Assembly (NCBI GenBank): GCA_025362535.1
Contig: JANYGE010000279.1
Span: forward strand, 1 to 5,924
Length of the DNA: 5,924 nucleotides
Origin: Hyphomicrobiales bacterium
GTDB taxonomy: Bacteria; Pseudomonadota; Alphaproteobacteria; Rhizobiales; Aestuariivirgaceae
Direction of reading: 5' to 3'
Position numbers and translations under genes: made by a program. Each line of letters opens with the position of its first letter. Positions within the stretch are counted from its first letter, which is position 1. The notes under the pieces are model-generated. The model worked only from the letters and a program-made list of their open reading frames with translations, made no database searches and was not told the DNA's origin. This document shows positions 1 to 5,924 of the stretch, piece by piece.

Positions 1-564
1 GAGATGGTTGGTAGGTTCGTCGAGCAAAAGAAGATCAGGTTTCGCCAACAGCAAACGCGTAAGTGCAATGCGGCGCTTTTCACCACCGGAGAGATTTTCA
101 ACTGAAGCATCACCGGGCGGGCAGCGCAACGCATCCATCGCCTGCTCCACCTGCGCCTCGAGATCCCATAGGTTTTGCGCATCGATCACATCTTGCAGTT
201 TGCCAGCCTTCTCGGCGTTCTCATCATTATAGTCAGCCATGAGAGCGTTATATTGATCGAGAATAGCCTTCTTGGAAGCAACCCCTTCCATGGCATTTTC
301 GAGAACAGTTTTGGATGCATCAAGCTGTGGTTCTTGTTCCAAATAGCCAATAGTCGCTCCATCAGCAATCCACGCCTCGCCATTATATTCTTTATCAAGT
401 CCGGCCATAATTTTTAGAAGAGTGGACTTACCAGAACCGTTAGGGCCCAGAACACCAATCTTGGCATCAGGATAAAACTGCAAATGCACATTATCCAAAA
501 CCTTTTTGCCACTGGCATAAGATTTAGAAAGCCCTTGCATATGATAAATAAATTGGCGCGCCAT
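1..564 (-). CDS. ettA: EttA, ABC-F energy-dependent translational throttle protein (N-terminal 188 codons, runs off left edge)
   Basis: ABC-F ATPases of the EttA group bind the ribosomal E site and couple ATP/ADP state to entry into the elongation cycle; they are cytosolic and have no membrane domain. The visible 188 residues hold the first ATPase domain: Walker A GPNGSGKST at residues 40-48, Q-loop glutamine in YLEQEPQL near residue 77, a helical Arm-like insertion at about 84-137 (rich in E, K, A and D), signature LSGGE at 158-162, and Walker B LLLLDEPTNHL at 178-188, where the window ends. The start MARQFIYHM followed by KIGVLGPNGSGKST matches the EttA N-terminus. Family members are about 555 residues, so roughly one third is present. 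The ATG at 564-562 is chosen because it gives this conserved N-terminus and has a weak GGGA at 574-571 upstream. The gene follows the histidine kinase on the same strand but is separated from it by a terminator, so it is probably its own transcription unit. Confidence 0.95.
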   Translation of the reverse strand, partial: MARQFIYHMQGLSKSYASGKKVLDNVHLQFYPDAKIGVLGPNGSGKSTLLKIMAGLDKEYNGEAWIADGATIGYLEQEPQLDASKTVLENAMEGVASKKAILDQYNALMADYNDENAEKAGKLQDVIDAQNLWDLEAQVEQAMDALRCPPGDASVENLSGGEKRRIALTRLLLAKPDLLLLDEPTNHL

Positions 565-600
565 GTGAAATCCCAAAACCTGAATGAATAAGTTGGGGCG

Positions 601-629
601 CTTCTAGCGGGGATAACAAAAAAGGGCAA
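601..629 (-). promoter_or_regulatory. Candidate sigma-70-type promoter for ettA
   Basis: On the minus strand TTGCCC (629-624) and TAGAAG (606-601) are separated by exactly 17 bases. Each matches the TTGACA/TATAAT consensus at four of six positions. Transcription would start near 594 and give a leader of about 30 nt before the ettA ATG. The -35 element would lie inside the downstream arm of the histidine kinase terminator. This is inference from a weak match; it is listed mainly because ettA needs a promoter in the 53 bases between terminator and start codon. Confidence 0.25.
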
Positions 630-645
630 TCTCTTGCCCTTTTTT
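618..645 (-). terminator. Intrinsic terminator of the histidine kinase gene (structurally bidirectional)
   Basis: A perfect inverted repeat has 12-base arms AAAAAAGGGCAA (618-629) and TTGCCCTTTTTT (634-645) around the 4-base loop TCTC. On the minus strand it begins two bases after the histidine kinase TAG codon (649-647), forms a GGGCAA/TTGCCC stem and ends in six T, as a Rho-independent terminator should. The flanking A-run makes it symmetrical, so it could also stop plus-strand transcription. It separates the kinase from ettA. Confidence 0.88.
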
Positions 646-646
646 A

Positions 647-2791
647 CTATTGGATTTCCAGCGCATCTTTAATGATTTTTTGCAGCTCTTCCCGGCGATA
701 AGGTTTCATAATGATAAACCCGCTTTTAAAGCGCGGCTCGTCTTGATGCACCATGGCACCTTTGGGATAGCCCGATGTGTGAACAATTTTGAGATTGGGT
801 TTGAGGCTCAAAGCCGCCTGCGCCAAATCAAAGCCATTCATGCCCCCGGGCATCACCACGTCCGAGAACATCAAATCAATATCATCATGCTCCTGCAAGA
901 CCGAGAGAGCTTGGAAGCCATCTCCGGCCTCAACGATTTCATACCCGAAATCTTCCAGAAAACCGCAAGCCACAGCCCGCACCGCCTCTTGGTCTTCAAC
1001 CACGAGAATCTTGGGGCGACGCGCCGGCGCTGGTTGTTCAGTCACTACCGGCTCTTCAACGATAGCCACAGGCGCTGGTGCTTGAACAAGAGCTGGTGCA
1101 GAAACCCGGTCCAAAGTTGATTTCGGCAATTCGATCAAGTTCAATGGTTTTGCGGCGGCATCTTCTCCAACACGCATGCGACGCGGCAAATACATTTTGA
1201 CCGACGTGCCATGGCCCACTTCACTGTAGACACTGATATGGCCACCCGATTGCTTGATGAAACCATAAACCATCGAAAGACCAAGCCCCGTGCCTTTGCC
1301 CGGTGCTTTAGTGGTGAAGAAAGGTTGGAACACTTTCTCCAAAAGCTCTGCCGACATGCCACAGCCATTATCCGAAACCGCCACCATCACATAATGGCCT
1401 GGCACCACTTCTGGATTTTTATCTGCATAGAAGCGATCCAGATAAACGCCTTGCGTCTCAATCGTAAGCTTACCGCTGTCACCCATGGCATCACGCGCAT
1501 TGATTGCCAAATTTAAAACGGCCGACTCAAGTTGCGAAGGATCTATCAATGTGTGCGGATCACCCGCCATCATGTCGACCATCAGTTCAACATTTTCACC
1601 CAATGTGCGCTCAATCAACGGGGCAAGACCAGTGATCAATTCATTTACAGCCACGTCTTGTGGTTCAAGCTCTTGCTTGCGAGCAAAGGCCAAGAGTTGC
1701 TTGGTGAGATCAGAACCTTTGCGTGCTGCTTCAACAGCTTCGGCCACGCGCTTTAGTGATTTTTCATCGGTGCCCAATTTGCCATCCAGCAACTGTAAGT
1801 TTCCAATAATCACCGTGAGCAGATTATTGAAATCATGCGCAAGGCCACCTGTAAGCTGGCCAATTGCTTCCATTTTCTGCGCCTTCTGTAAGCGTTCATT
1901 CACTTGCTTCTTCTCGCTGGTGTCATTGATCTGAACGATTAACTGTTCAGTCTCGCCCTTCTCATTCTTAACCAGAGCAATCGAAGTTGCGCCATGCATC
2001 ACTGTGCCTGATGGCGTGGTGTAGCGAATTTCTTGTTGCAGCATGGGAACTTCGCCAGACAGAAGTTGGCGCATACCATTCAAGAATTGACCGCGATCAT
2101 CCTTATGCAATAGTTCTTCAAAGCCAAATGTCGCCGTATCCAAATCATTGCGCCCGAGGAATTTGCAGAGAGCTTGGTTGGCAGCTTCAATTTGCCCCGA
2201 TGGACTAACCACAGCCATACCATGAGCAGCCGCAGCAAATGCACCTCTAAATCTTTGATCGCTACGTGATGAAGCAATCTCCGCAATCTTGCGGTTGGTG
2301 ATATCTTCGAGAATACAAACTGAACGCTCCAAGCGGCCCTTGTCGCCCCGATAAGCATTCATCGACAGCATGACAGTGGCAAGCGATCCATCCTTACGGT
2401 GAATCAGAATTTCGCCGTTGCGATAAGAACTGGAGAGCAAGTATTTCGGGTAGATTTCAGTGACCAAGCGGCTCCGCGATTCAAGCGGCAAGAATTCGCT
2501 AAAACTGCGTCCCACAATATCTTCTGGCTCATATCCCAATGCCGTGCACCACGCCGCATTGGCTGAAAGCATGCGTCCAGAGCCATCCATGCTGTGCAAC
2601 ATGACCGGAAGATTGGCGAGCAGTTTTTCATAAACGCCACCCTGCTGATCAGGGAAAAATGGCATTGATGCAGGTTTGGCTGCTTCCGGTTTGTCAACCC
2701 GCCACGCGACGGTCTTCGAACCCAACTCGTCCCAACCCTTAAAACCAACGGCATTCATGAAAGCACAACTCTCCAAAGTCATTGGCTTCAC
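647..2791 (-). CDS. Soluble hybrid sensor histidine kinase, PAS-PAS-HisKA-HATPase-receiver
   Basis: A 714-residue hybrid two-component kinase that should autophosphorylate on histidine and pass phosphate to its own receiver. Domains by residue: PAS about 54-168, ending in a PAC-like [13 protein letters not shown] about 178-292; dimerisation/H-box [11 protein letters not shown] with phospho-acceptor H319; N-box [11 protein letters not shown] 426-436; G1 DNGCGM 474-479; F-box FFTTK 491-495; G2 [11 protein letters not shown] 498-508; an Ala/Pro/Val-rich linker about 562-591; receiver about 593-710 with acidic pair E599/D600, phospho-acceptor D644 in [13 protein letters not shown]672 and K696. 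All catalytic residues are present. No hydrophobic stretch looks like a membrane helix, so it is probably cytoplasmic; the PAS ligand is unknown. The H-box and receiver resemble alphaproteobacterial CckA-type hybrids, but CckA is membrane-anchored, so I do not call it cckA. The listed start is GTG; ATG at 2782 or 2758 are alternatives, the last preceded by GGAGAG, and none affects a domain. A terminator follows the stop codon directly. Confidence 0.93.
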   Translation of the reverse strand: MKPMTLESCAFMNAVGFKGWDELGSKTVAWRVDKPEAAKPASMPFFPDQQGGVYEKLLANLPVMLHSMDGSGRMLSANAAWCTALGYEPEDIVGRSFSEFLPLESRSRLVTEIYPKYLLSSSYRNGEILIHRKDGSLATVMLSMNAYRGDKGRLERSVCILEDITNRKIAEIASSRSDQRFRGAFAAAAHGMAVVSPSGQIEAANQALCKFLGRNDLDTATFGFEELLHKDDRGQFLNGMRQLLSGEVPMLQQEIRYTTPSGTVMHGATSIALVKNEKGETEQLIVQINDTSEKKQVNERLQKAQKMEAIGQLTGGLAHDFNNLLTVIIGNLQLLDGKLGTDEKSLKRVAEAVEAARKGSDLTKQLLAFARKQELEPQDVAVNELITGLAPLIERTLGENVELMVDMMAGDPHTLIDPSQLESAVLNLAINARDAMGDSGKLTIETQGVYLDRFYADKNPEVVPGHYVMVAVSDNGCGMSAELLEKVFQPFFTTKAPGKGTGLGLSMVYGFIKQSGGHISVYSEVGHGTSVKMYLPRRMRVGEDAAAKPLNLIELPKSTLDRVSAPALVQAPAPVAIVEEPVVTEQPAPARRPKILVVEDQEAVRAVACGFLEDFGYEIVEAGDGFQALSVLQEHDDIDLMFSDVVMPGGMNGFDLAQAALSLKPNLKIVHTSGYPKGAMVHQDEPRFKSGFIIMKPYRREELQKIIKDALEIQ

Positions 2792-2807
2792 TTTATTGGC
2801 TGTACGG

Positions 2808-2894
2808 TTAATTCTTCATTGCGCTATTCAAATCAAATGATCCGTTAACGGTAAGTTGCTTGAAACATTTACAATGTGGTTAACGTGTCATTAA
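2808..2894 (-). promoter_or_regulatory. Three evenly spaced TTAAC-containing repeats upstream of the histidine kinase
   Basis: Read on the minus strand, three 15-base elements share a form: TTAA-TGACACG-TTAAC (2894-2880), GCAA-CTTACCG-TTAAC (2859-2845) and GCAA-TGAAGAA-TTAAC (2822-2808). The TTAA halves, counted on the plus strand, begin at 2880, 2845 and 2808, giving steps of 35 and 37 bases, about 3.5 helical turns. All lie in the 104-base gap between the hyuA stop and the kinase start. The layout looks like an operator array for a dimeric regulator; the TTAA-N7-TTAA form suggests CtrA. Regulation of the kinase is inference. A promoter must also lie here, but I see no clear -35/-10 pair. 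Confidence 0.4.
2880..2894 (-). promoter_or_regulatory. Full-consensus CtrA-type box TTAA-N7-TTAAC
   Basis: The minus strand reads TTAATGACACGTTAAC, with the final C at 2879, matching the full TTAA-N7-TTAAC site described for the alphaproteobacterial cell-cycle regulator CtrA. It starts just after the hyuA stop codon and lies about 90-100 bases before the kinase start, a usual distance for regulator binding. With eight fixed bases an exact TTAA-N7-TTAA is expected by chance about 0.1 times in a window this size at even composition, so chance is not excluded. Confidence 0.4.
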
Positions 2895-2895
2895 T

Positions 2896-4893
2896 CTAAT
2901 TTGGCCGCCCCGTTGCCTCGGCTGTTACAATGGCTGTTAGCAGTCCATCATCGCTTTGGGCATCCGGCAAAAAATGTTTCTCAACTGAAATCAAGATACG
3001 TGCATCATGCGCACCCTGCTCAGTTGCAATTTTTTGCGCAGCCGAGCTTGCTAATTCTGAAGCTTTCTGAAGGGCAACTCGGCCACTGGAGTGAATTTCA
3101 ATGATGCCCGCACCCAACACGCGAAACGCGCCATTGCCATCACCTTCAACATTCACAATCACCTTATGCGCGACAATTCCAGCCGCAGCTCCAACTGCAT
3201 TTGCCACTTCACAATGCGGCGCAAACACCACTTCACACGCCAATCTCCGACCCACTTCCGGATAGTAAACTTGAACCGGTCCACCGACCGCGACAATGGG
3301 AATAGAAGGTGAAAGCGCAACGCGCACCAAGCCTTTTGTTTCCAACCCTTCGCATGCCACATCGAGCAAGACATCGGCCTTCACAGGCTCGCCAAAAGCT
3401 GTATCAAGGATCACCCGCGCCGAGAGTGCGACTGTTTTATGCCAAACAGATTTACAAAACTCTTGCACCCGCTCATCGTTCGGCGCTTTCATATCCCTGA
3501 AACGCGTGAGCAGCCGCGCTGCCAACGTAGCGGCCTCGGCTGACCAATTATTTTGCAACCCCAAAACATGGGAGGCATCAGAAGGCGTAAATCCACTAAA
3601 TTGAATGAGGCCCTTTTTGCGCAGTGATGCAATAGCCCGCTGTGCGCCAGAAGATGAAGCAAGTTTACGCAAGGACTGAGGCTGCAACTTCACATCGGCG
3701 AGAATTTCAACTTCGCGCGAGCTTAACCCTGCAACATCCCCGTGGCCTGCAGCGCCAAACGGAAGCAACACAAACTTGCCATGCATTGACCCACCTTCAC
3801 TGTCAGATAGTTCTGATTCCATGATGGCAAGTATTTGTGGAAATTTTTGACCCAGCAATGAAATCGGAACAGCGCGTTGTGGACCAATTTTCAAAACGCC
3901 ATTAAAATCCAACTGCACTTCGCTATCACCGCCAAGACCAATCGTCTTCACATCAATGGCCTTTACCATGGTGCGCCATCCAGCAACTTCAGCACCCTGC
4001 TCTGCCACACGCGGGCGGCCCGCAATCAGCACACCAATATCGGTGGTGGTGCCGCCCATATCTGACATGATAAAATCATCCCGCCCAGAGAGCCATTTAG
4101 CCCCAATTAAACTGGCCGCAGGCCCCGATAGAACAGTTTCAATCGGGCGGCTGGCCACAATATCGGCATTGGCCAAACTGCCATCACCCTTCACGATCAT
4201 CAAGGGGCAGACGATATTTTTAGCCTGCATAGCCCGGCGCATGGCGGCCACCAATTGCGTAACGCGAGAAATCAACCGCGCATTCAAAAGCGCAGTCAAA
4301 GCCCTTCGCGGCGCATCAAGAGCTGTCGAAAGCTCCGTCGAAATGGTTGATGGCTTATCACAGAGACGCCCCACAATCTCGCGTGCCTTCAACTCATGCT
4401 GCGGATTGCGGCCTGCAAATGAAGCAGCAATTGCAAAGGCACTCACCTCTGGTGCAAATTCAACAATTGCCCGCTCGAGTGCGGCTTCATCCAATGAAGC
4501 CAAGGCCTCACCATTATGATCATGCCCTCCGGCCACCCGTGCAATACGAATACCAGGAAATGATTTTGCAATGCCAGTGCGCTCAACCATAGCATCATCA
4601 AAGCCAATCAGGATAACGCCAACAGCACTGCCATGGCCTTCAACAACAGCATTGGTAGCAAGCGTGGTGGAGACAGAAACCAGCTGCACATTTTCGGCTT
4701 GAAACTCAACCCCTAACCGATCCGTGGCCAATGACAGAGCTTCGCTCACGCCAATGGCCAGATCGCCCTTGGTGGTCAATGCTTTGGCCGTGGCCAGAAC
4801 CTTGTGGTTGGCAGGATCAATGATTGCGGCATCCGTATAGGTGCCACCAGTATCAATTCCGATCAGATAGGTTTTTGAACGAATATTTGTCAT
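2896..4893 (-). CDS. hyuA: Hydantoinase/oxoprolinase family protein, HyuA-type (ATP-dependent subunit)
   Basis: A complete 665-residue member of the HyuA family, which in studied cases (N-methylhydantoinase, 5-oxoprolinase, acetone/acetophenone carboxylase subunits) uses ATP to activate a cyclic amide or carbonyl substrate together with a HyuB-type partner. Seen: N-terminal ASKHA-fold phosphate motif GIDTGGTYTD at 12-21; STTLATNAVVEG at 75-86; a second nucleotide-binding motif SDMGGTTTDIG at 277-287 after the family-typical KGDGSL and SGPAAS segments (235-261); VGGPVQVYYPEVGR at 536-549; ANAVGAAAG at 564-572. Length is near the usual 650-700. No signal peptide or membrane helix is seen. The ATG at 4893-4891 puts the first motif at residue 12; the ribosome site is weak (GAG in the 15-base gap). 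It lies 15 bases after the truncated oxygenase gene, so the two were probably co-transcribed. No hyuB follows; the next gene downstream is a kinase. The substrate cannot be told from sequence, so the symbol is a family label. Confidence 0.9.
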   Translation of the reverse strand: MTNIRSKTYLIGIDTGGTYTDAAIIDPANHKVLATAKALTTKGDLAIGVSEALSLATDRLGVEFQAENVQLVSVSTTLATNAVVEGHGSAVGVILIGFDDAMVERTGIAKSFPGIRIARVAGGHDHNGEALASLDEAALERAIVEFAPEVSAFAIAASFAGRNPQHELKAREIVGRLCDKPSTISTELSTALDAPRRALTALLNARLISRVTQLVAAMRRAMQAKNIVCPLMIVKGDGSLANADIVASRPIETVLSGPAASLIGAKWLSGRDDFIMSDMGGTTTDIGVLIAGRPRVAEQGAEVAGWRTMVKAIDVKTIGLGGDSEVQLDFNGVLKIGPQRAVPISLLGQKFPQILAIMESELSDSEGGSMHGKFVLLPFGAAGHGDVAGLSSREVEILADVKLQPQSLRKLASSSGAQRAIASLRKKGLIQFSGFTPSDASHVLGLQNNWSAEAATLAARLLTRFRDMKAPNDERVQEFCKSVWHKTVALSARVILDTAFGEPVKADVLLDVACEGLETKGLVRVALSPSIPIVAVGGPVQVYYPEVGRRLACEVVFAPHCEVANAVGAAAGIVAHKVIVNVEGDGNGAFRVLGAGIIEIHSSGRVALQKASELASSAAQKIATEQGAHDARILISVEKHFLPDAQSDDGLLTAIVTAEATGRPN

Positions 4894-4908
4894 GTCTCGA
4901 TTTTAAGG

Positions 4909-5331
4909 TTACTTCGCACCAATTACATAATTGAAGCTCACCGAAATGCGGGCCCCCTCAGCCTTGTTGAGCGGCACTTCGTGGCGCAGCCAGCTTTCCC
5001 ACAAGAGCAATGTTCCAGCTTCTGGAATCTCACTGATATGGGATTTCATTTCGGGTGGTGCGGTGCTTAAGCGCTGGGGTGCAGCCATCATCAGCGCATG
5101 GCGCGGATCTTCATAGACGATGGGGCCAGCACCTTGTGGCACGGCCACATAATATGTTCCGCTGATCACTGAATTGGTGTGGATATGCGATGTGTGGCTA
5201 CCACCTTCGGGCATCACATTCACCCAGATTGAATCACAGATTGGCTTACCCCCGCGAATATCCCAGTGGAGTTCTTTGACAAAAGCGCTCGCATGCTTAT
5301 CAAGTTCGCTCACCAGCTTTTTGAAGGACAT
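4909..5331 (-). CDS. Putative 2OG-Fe(II) oxygenase, TIGR02466-like, 5'-truncated at the junction
   Basis: The 140 residues starting MSFKKLVSELDKH look like the C-terminal two thirds of the TIGR02466 / 2OG-FeII_Oxy_5 family, whose members are about 200 residues. Seen, numbering M at 5331 as 1: DSIWVNVMPEGG (33-44); HIHTNSVISGTYYV (49-62), with H49/H51 as candidate metal ligands; the family-typical DPR at 75-77; LLLWESWLRHEVPLN (109-123), with H117 as a candidate distal ligand; and RISVSFNY (128-135), with R128 as the likely 2-oxoglutarate contact. About 60 N-terminal residues are missing. The frame stays open to an ATG at 5496, but residues coded right of 5331 (Ser/Thr/Pro/Arg-rich) are the antisense of the deacylase and not family sequence. 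The ATG at 5331-5329 falls on the join and may be accidental. The substrate is unknown; it is probably operonic with hyuA, 15 bases downstream. Confidence 0.8.
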   Translation of the reverse strand: MSFKKLVSELDKHASAFVKELHWDIRGGKPICDSIWVNVMPEGGSHTSHIHTNSVISGTYYVAVPQGAGPIVYEDPRHALMMAAPQRLSTAPPEMKSHISEIPEAGTLLLWESWLRHEVPLNKAEGARISVSFNYVIGAK

Positions 5332-5332
5332 C
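5329..5332. other. Junction between two unrelated genomic segments
   Basis: Left of this point the minus strand encodes oxygenase family sequence (SFKKLVSEL); right of it the plus strand encodes deacylase sequence (IRNGTVIDG). The two genes meet with no intergenic space and each lacks its N-terminal end. GC content goes from 46% (5281-5330, counted) and 50% (5221-5280) to 72% (5401-5460, counted). The bases AT at 5330-5331 could belong to either side. No transposase, inverted repeat, tRNA or att-like repeat is seen near it. An assembly or library chimera is the likeliest cause. Confidence 0.85.
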
Positions 5333-5924
5333 CGGAACGGGACCGTGATCGACGGCCGGGGCGGTCGCCCAGTGCTCGCCGACGTGGCGATCGACGACGG
5401 GATCATCACCGAGGTCGGCGTCGTCGCCGATCCCGGGCGCGAGGAGCTCGATGCCACCGGCCTCTCGGTGACGCCCGGCTTCGTCGACGTGCACACGCAC
5501 TACGACGGCCAGGTCACGTGGGATCCGCTCCTCACGCCGTCGATCTGGCACGGGGTGACCACCGTGGTGATGGGCAATTGCGGTGTCGGGTTCGCGCCCG
5601 CCGCGCCCGATCGGCACGACTGGCTCATCGGACTCATGGAGGGTGTCGAGGGCATCCCGGGCGCGTCGCTGCGCGAGGCGATCCACTGGGGCTGGGAGTC
5701 GGTCGCCGAGTATCTCGACGCGCTCGACCAGATCCCGCGCGCACTCGATGTCGCCGCGCAGGTTCCGCACGGCGCGGTGCGCGCCTTCGTGATGGGCGAG
5801 CGCGGCGCGGCCAACGAACCGGCCACCGACGACGACATCGTCCGCATGGCCGCACTCGTGACCGAAGGCGTCGCGGCCGGCGCGGTCGGCGTTTCGGTCA
5901 ACCGCCTCGAGCTCCACAAGGCGG
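5330..5924 (+). CDS. N-acyl-D-amino-acid deacylase (D-aminoacylase)-like amidohydrolase, both ends missing
   Basis: The 198 complete codons encode the N-terminal part of a D-aminoacylase-type amidohydrolase, a zinc enzyme family that removes the acyl group from N-acyl-D-amino acids or related amides. Numbering the ATC at 5330 as residue 1: IRNGTVIDGRGG (1-12) and ADVAIDDGIITEVG (17-30) form the small beta-sandwich; PGFVDVHTHYDGQ (49-61) carries the metal-binding HxH at H55/H57; WHGVTTVVMGNCGVGFAP follows, with C84 at the position of the zinc-ligand cysteine of this subfamily; then VPHGAVRAFVMG from about 145. Family proteins are about 500 residues or more, so over half is off the right edge. 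Only a few residues seem missing at the start. An in-frame TTG at 5321 would give MKDIRNGTVIDG, but it has no ribosome site and uses bases from the other segment. Very high G/C at third codon positions suggests an actinobacterial source. It is unrelated in origin to the hyuA gene. Confidence 0.85.
   Translation, partial: MRNGTVIDGRGGRPVLADVAIDDGIITEVGVVADPGREELDATGLSVTPGFVDVHTHYDGQVTWDPLLTPSIWHGVTTVVMGNCGVGFAPAAPDRHDWLIGLMEGVEGIPGASLREAIHWGWESVAEYLDALDQIPRALDVAAQVPHGAVRAFVMGERGAANEPATDDDIVRMAALVTEGVAAGAVGVSVNRLELHKA

Noticed and set aside
650..1934. Plus-strand open frames of about 100-156 residues opposite the histidine kinase
   Set aside because: Antisense to receiver and kinase motifs that are fully conserved on the minus strand; no independent coding signal.
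2842..2851. Stand-alone 10-base palindrome CCGTTAACGG as a separate operator
   Set aside because: It overlaps the middle TTAAC element of the phased array and is not repeated in that extended form, so I treat it as part of the array.
2865..2877. Possible terminator hairpin after hyuA (ACATT-TAC-AATGT)
   Set aside because: Only a five-base AT-rich stem with no T-run after it; too weak. I see no convincing terminator between hyuA and the kinase.
3956..4519. Plus-strand 187-residue open frame inside hyuA
   Set aside because: Antisense to conserved HyuA sequence, with no family motif and no ribosome site seen; a shadow frame.
5332..5496. N-terminal extension of the oxygenase frame up to the ATG at 5496
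   Set aside because: These 55 residues are the antisense of the deacylase frame, are Ser/Thr/Pro/Arg-rich and do not resemble the oxygenase family; the open frame is a by-product of high GC.
5300..5917. Minus-strand 205-residue open frame opposite the deacylase
   Set aside because: It is Arg/Ala/Asp/His-rich with no recognisable domain, crosses the breakpoint and mirrors a clearly conserved plus-strand gene; typical high-GC shadow frame.
2896..5924. A D-amino-acid pathway made of hydantoinase HyuA plus D-aminoacylase
   Set aside because: The two genes lie on different sides of the 5330 breakpoint, on opposite strands and with very different GC, so their closeness is not evidence of a shared pathway.

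Overview
The window is two unrelated pieces of DNA joined at about 5329-5332. Bases 1 to about 5330 are moderate in GC (46-50% in the blocks I counted just left of the join) and read as an alphaproteobacterial chromosome segment. The EttA sequence style, a hybrid histidine kinase with an HDFNNLL H-box, and a TTAA-N7-TTAAC (CtrA-type) motif all point that way. From about 5330 to the right edge the DNA is much richer in GC (72% in the block counted, with G/C at most third codon positions). It carries part of an actinobacterial-looking D-aminoacylase-family amidohydrolase.

Left part: every gene lies on the minus strand, so transcription runs right to left. In transcription order these are: a 5'-truncated gene for a TIGR02466-like putative 2OG-Fe(II) oxygenase (4909-5331); a hydantoinase/oxoprolinase HyuA-type protein 15 nt downstream (2896-4893), probably in the same operon; a 104-nt intergenic region (2792-2895) with three evenly spaced TTAAC-containing repeats; a soluble PAS-PAS-HisKA-HATPase-receiver hybrid histidine kinase (647-2791); a strong intrinsic terminator (618-645); and the first 188 codons of the ABC-F translation factor EttA (1-564), which runs off the left edge.

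Right part: one plus-strand reading frame (5330-5924) for an N-acyl-D-amino-acid deacylase-like enzyme. It starts abruptly at the join without a convincing start codon and runs off the right edge.

Both genes touching the join have lost their N-terminal ends there, and composition changes at the same point. An assembly or library chimera is the simplest explanation; a true recombination or transfer breakpoint is possible. The apparent hydantoinase plus D-aminoacylase neighbourhood should therefore not be read as a D-amino-acid pathway. The most interesting native signal is the repeat array in front of the histidine kinase. There are no RNA genes, CRISPR arrays or insertion sequences that I can support, and no gene-free stretch longer than about 105 bases.
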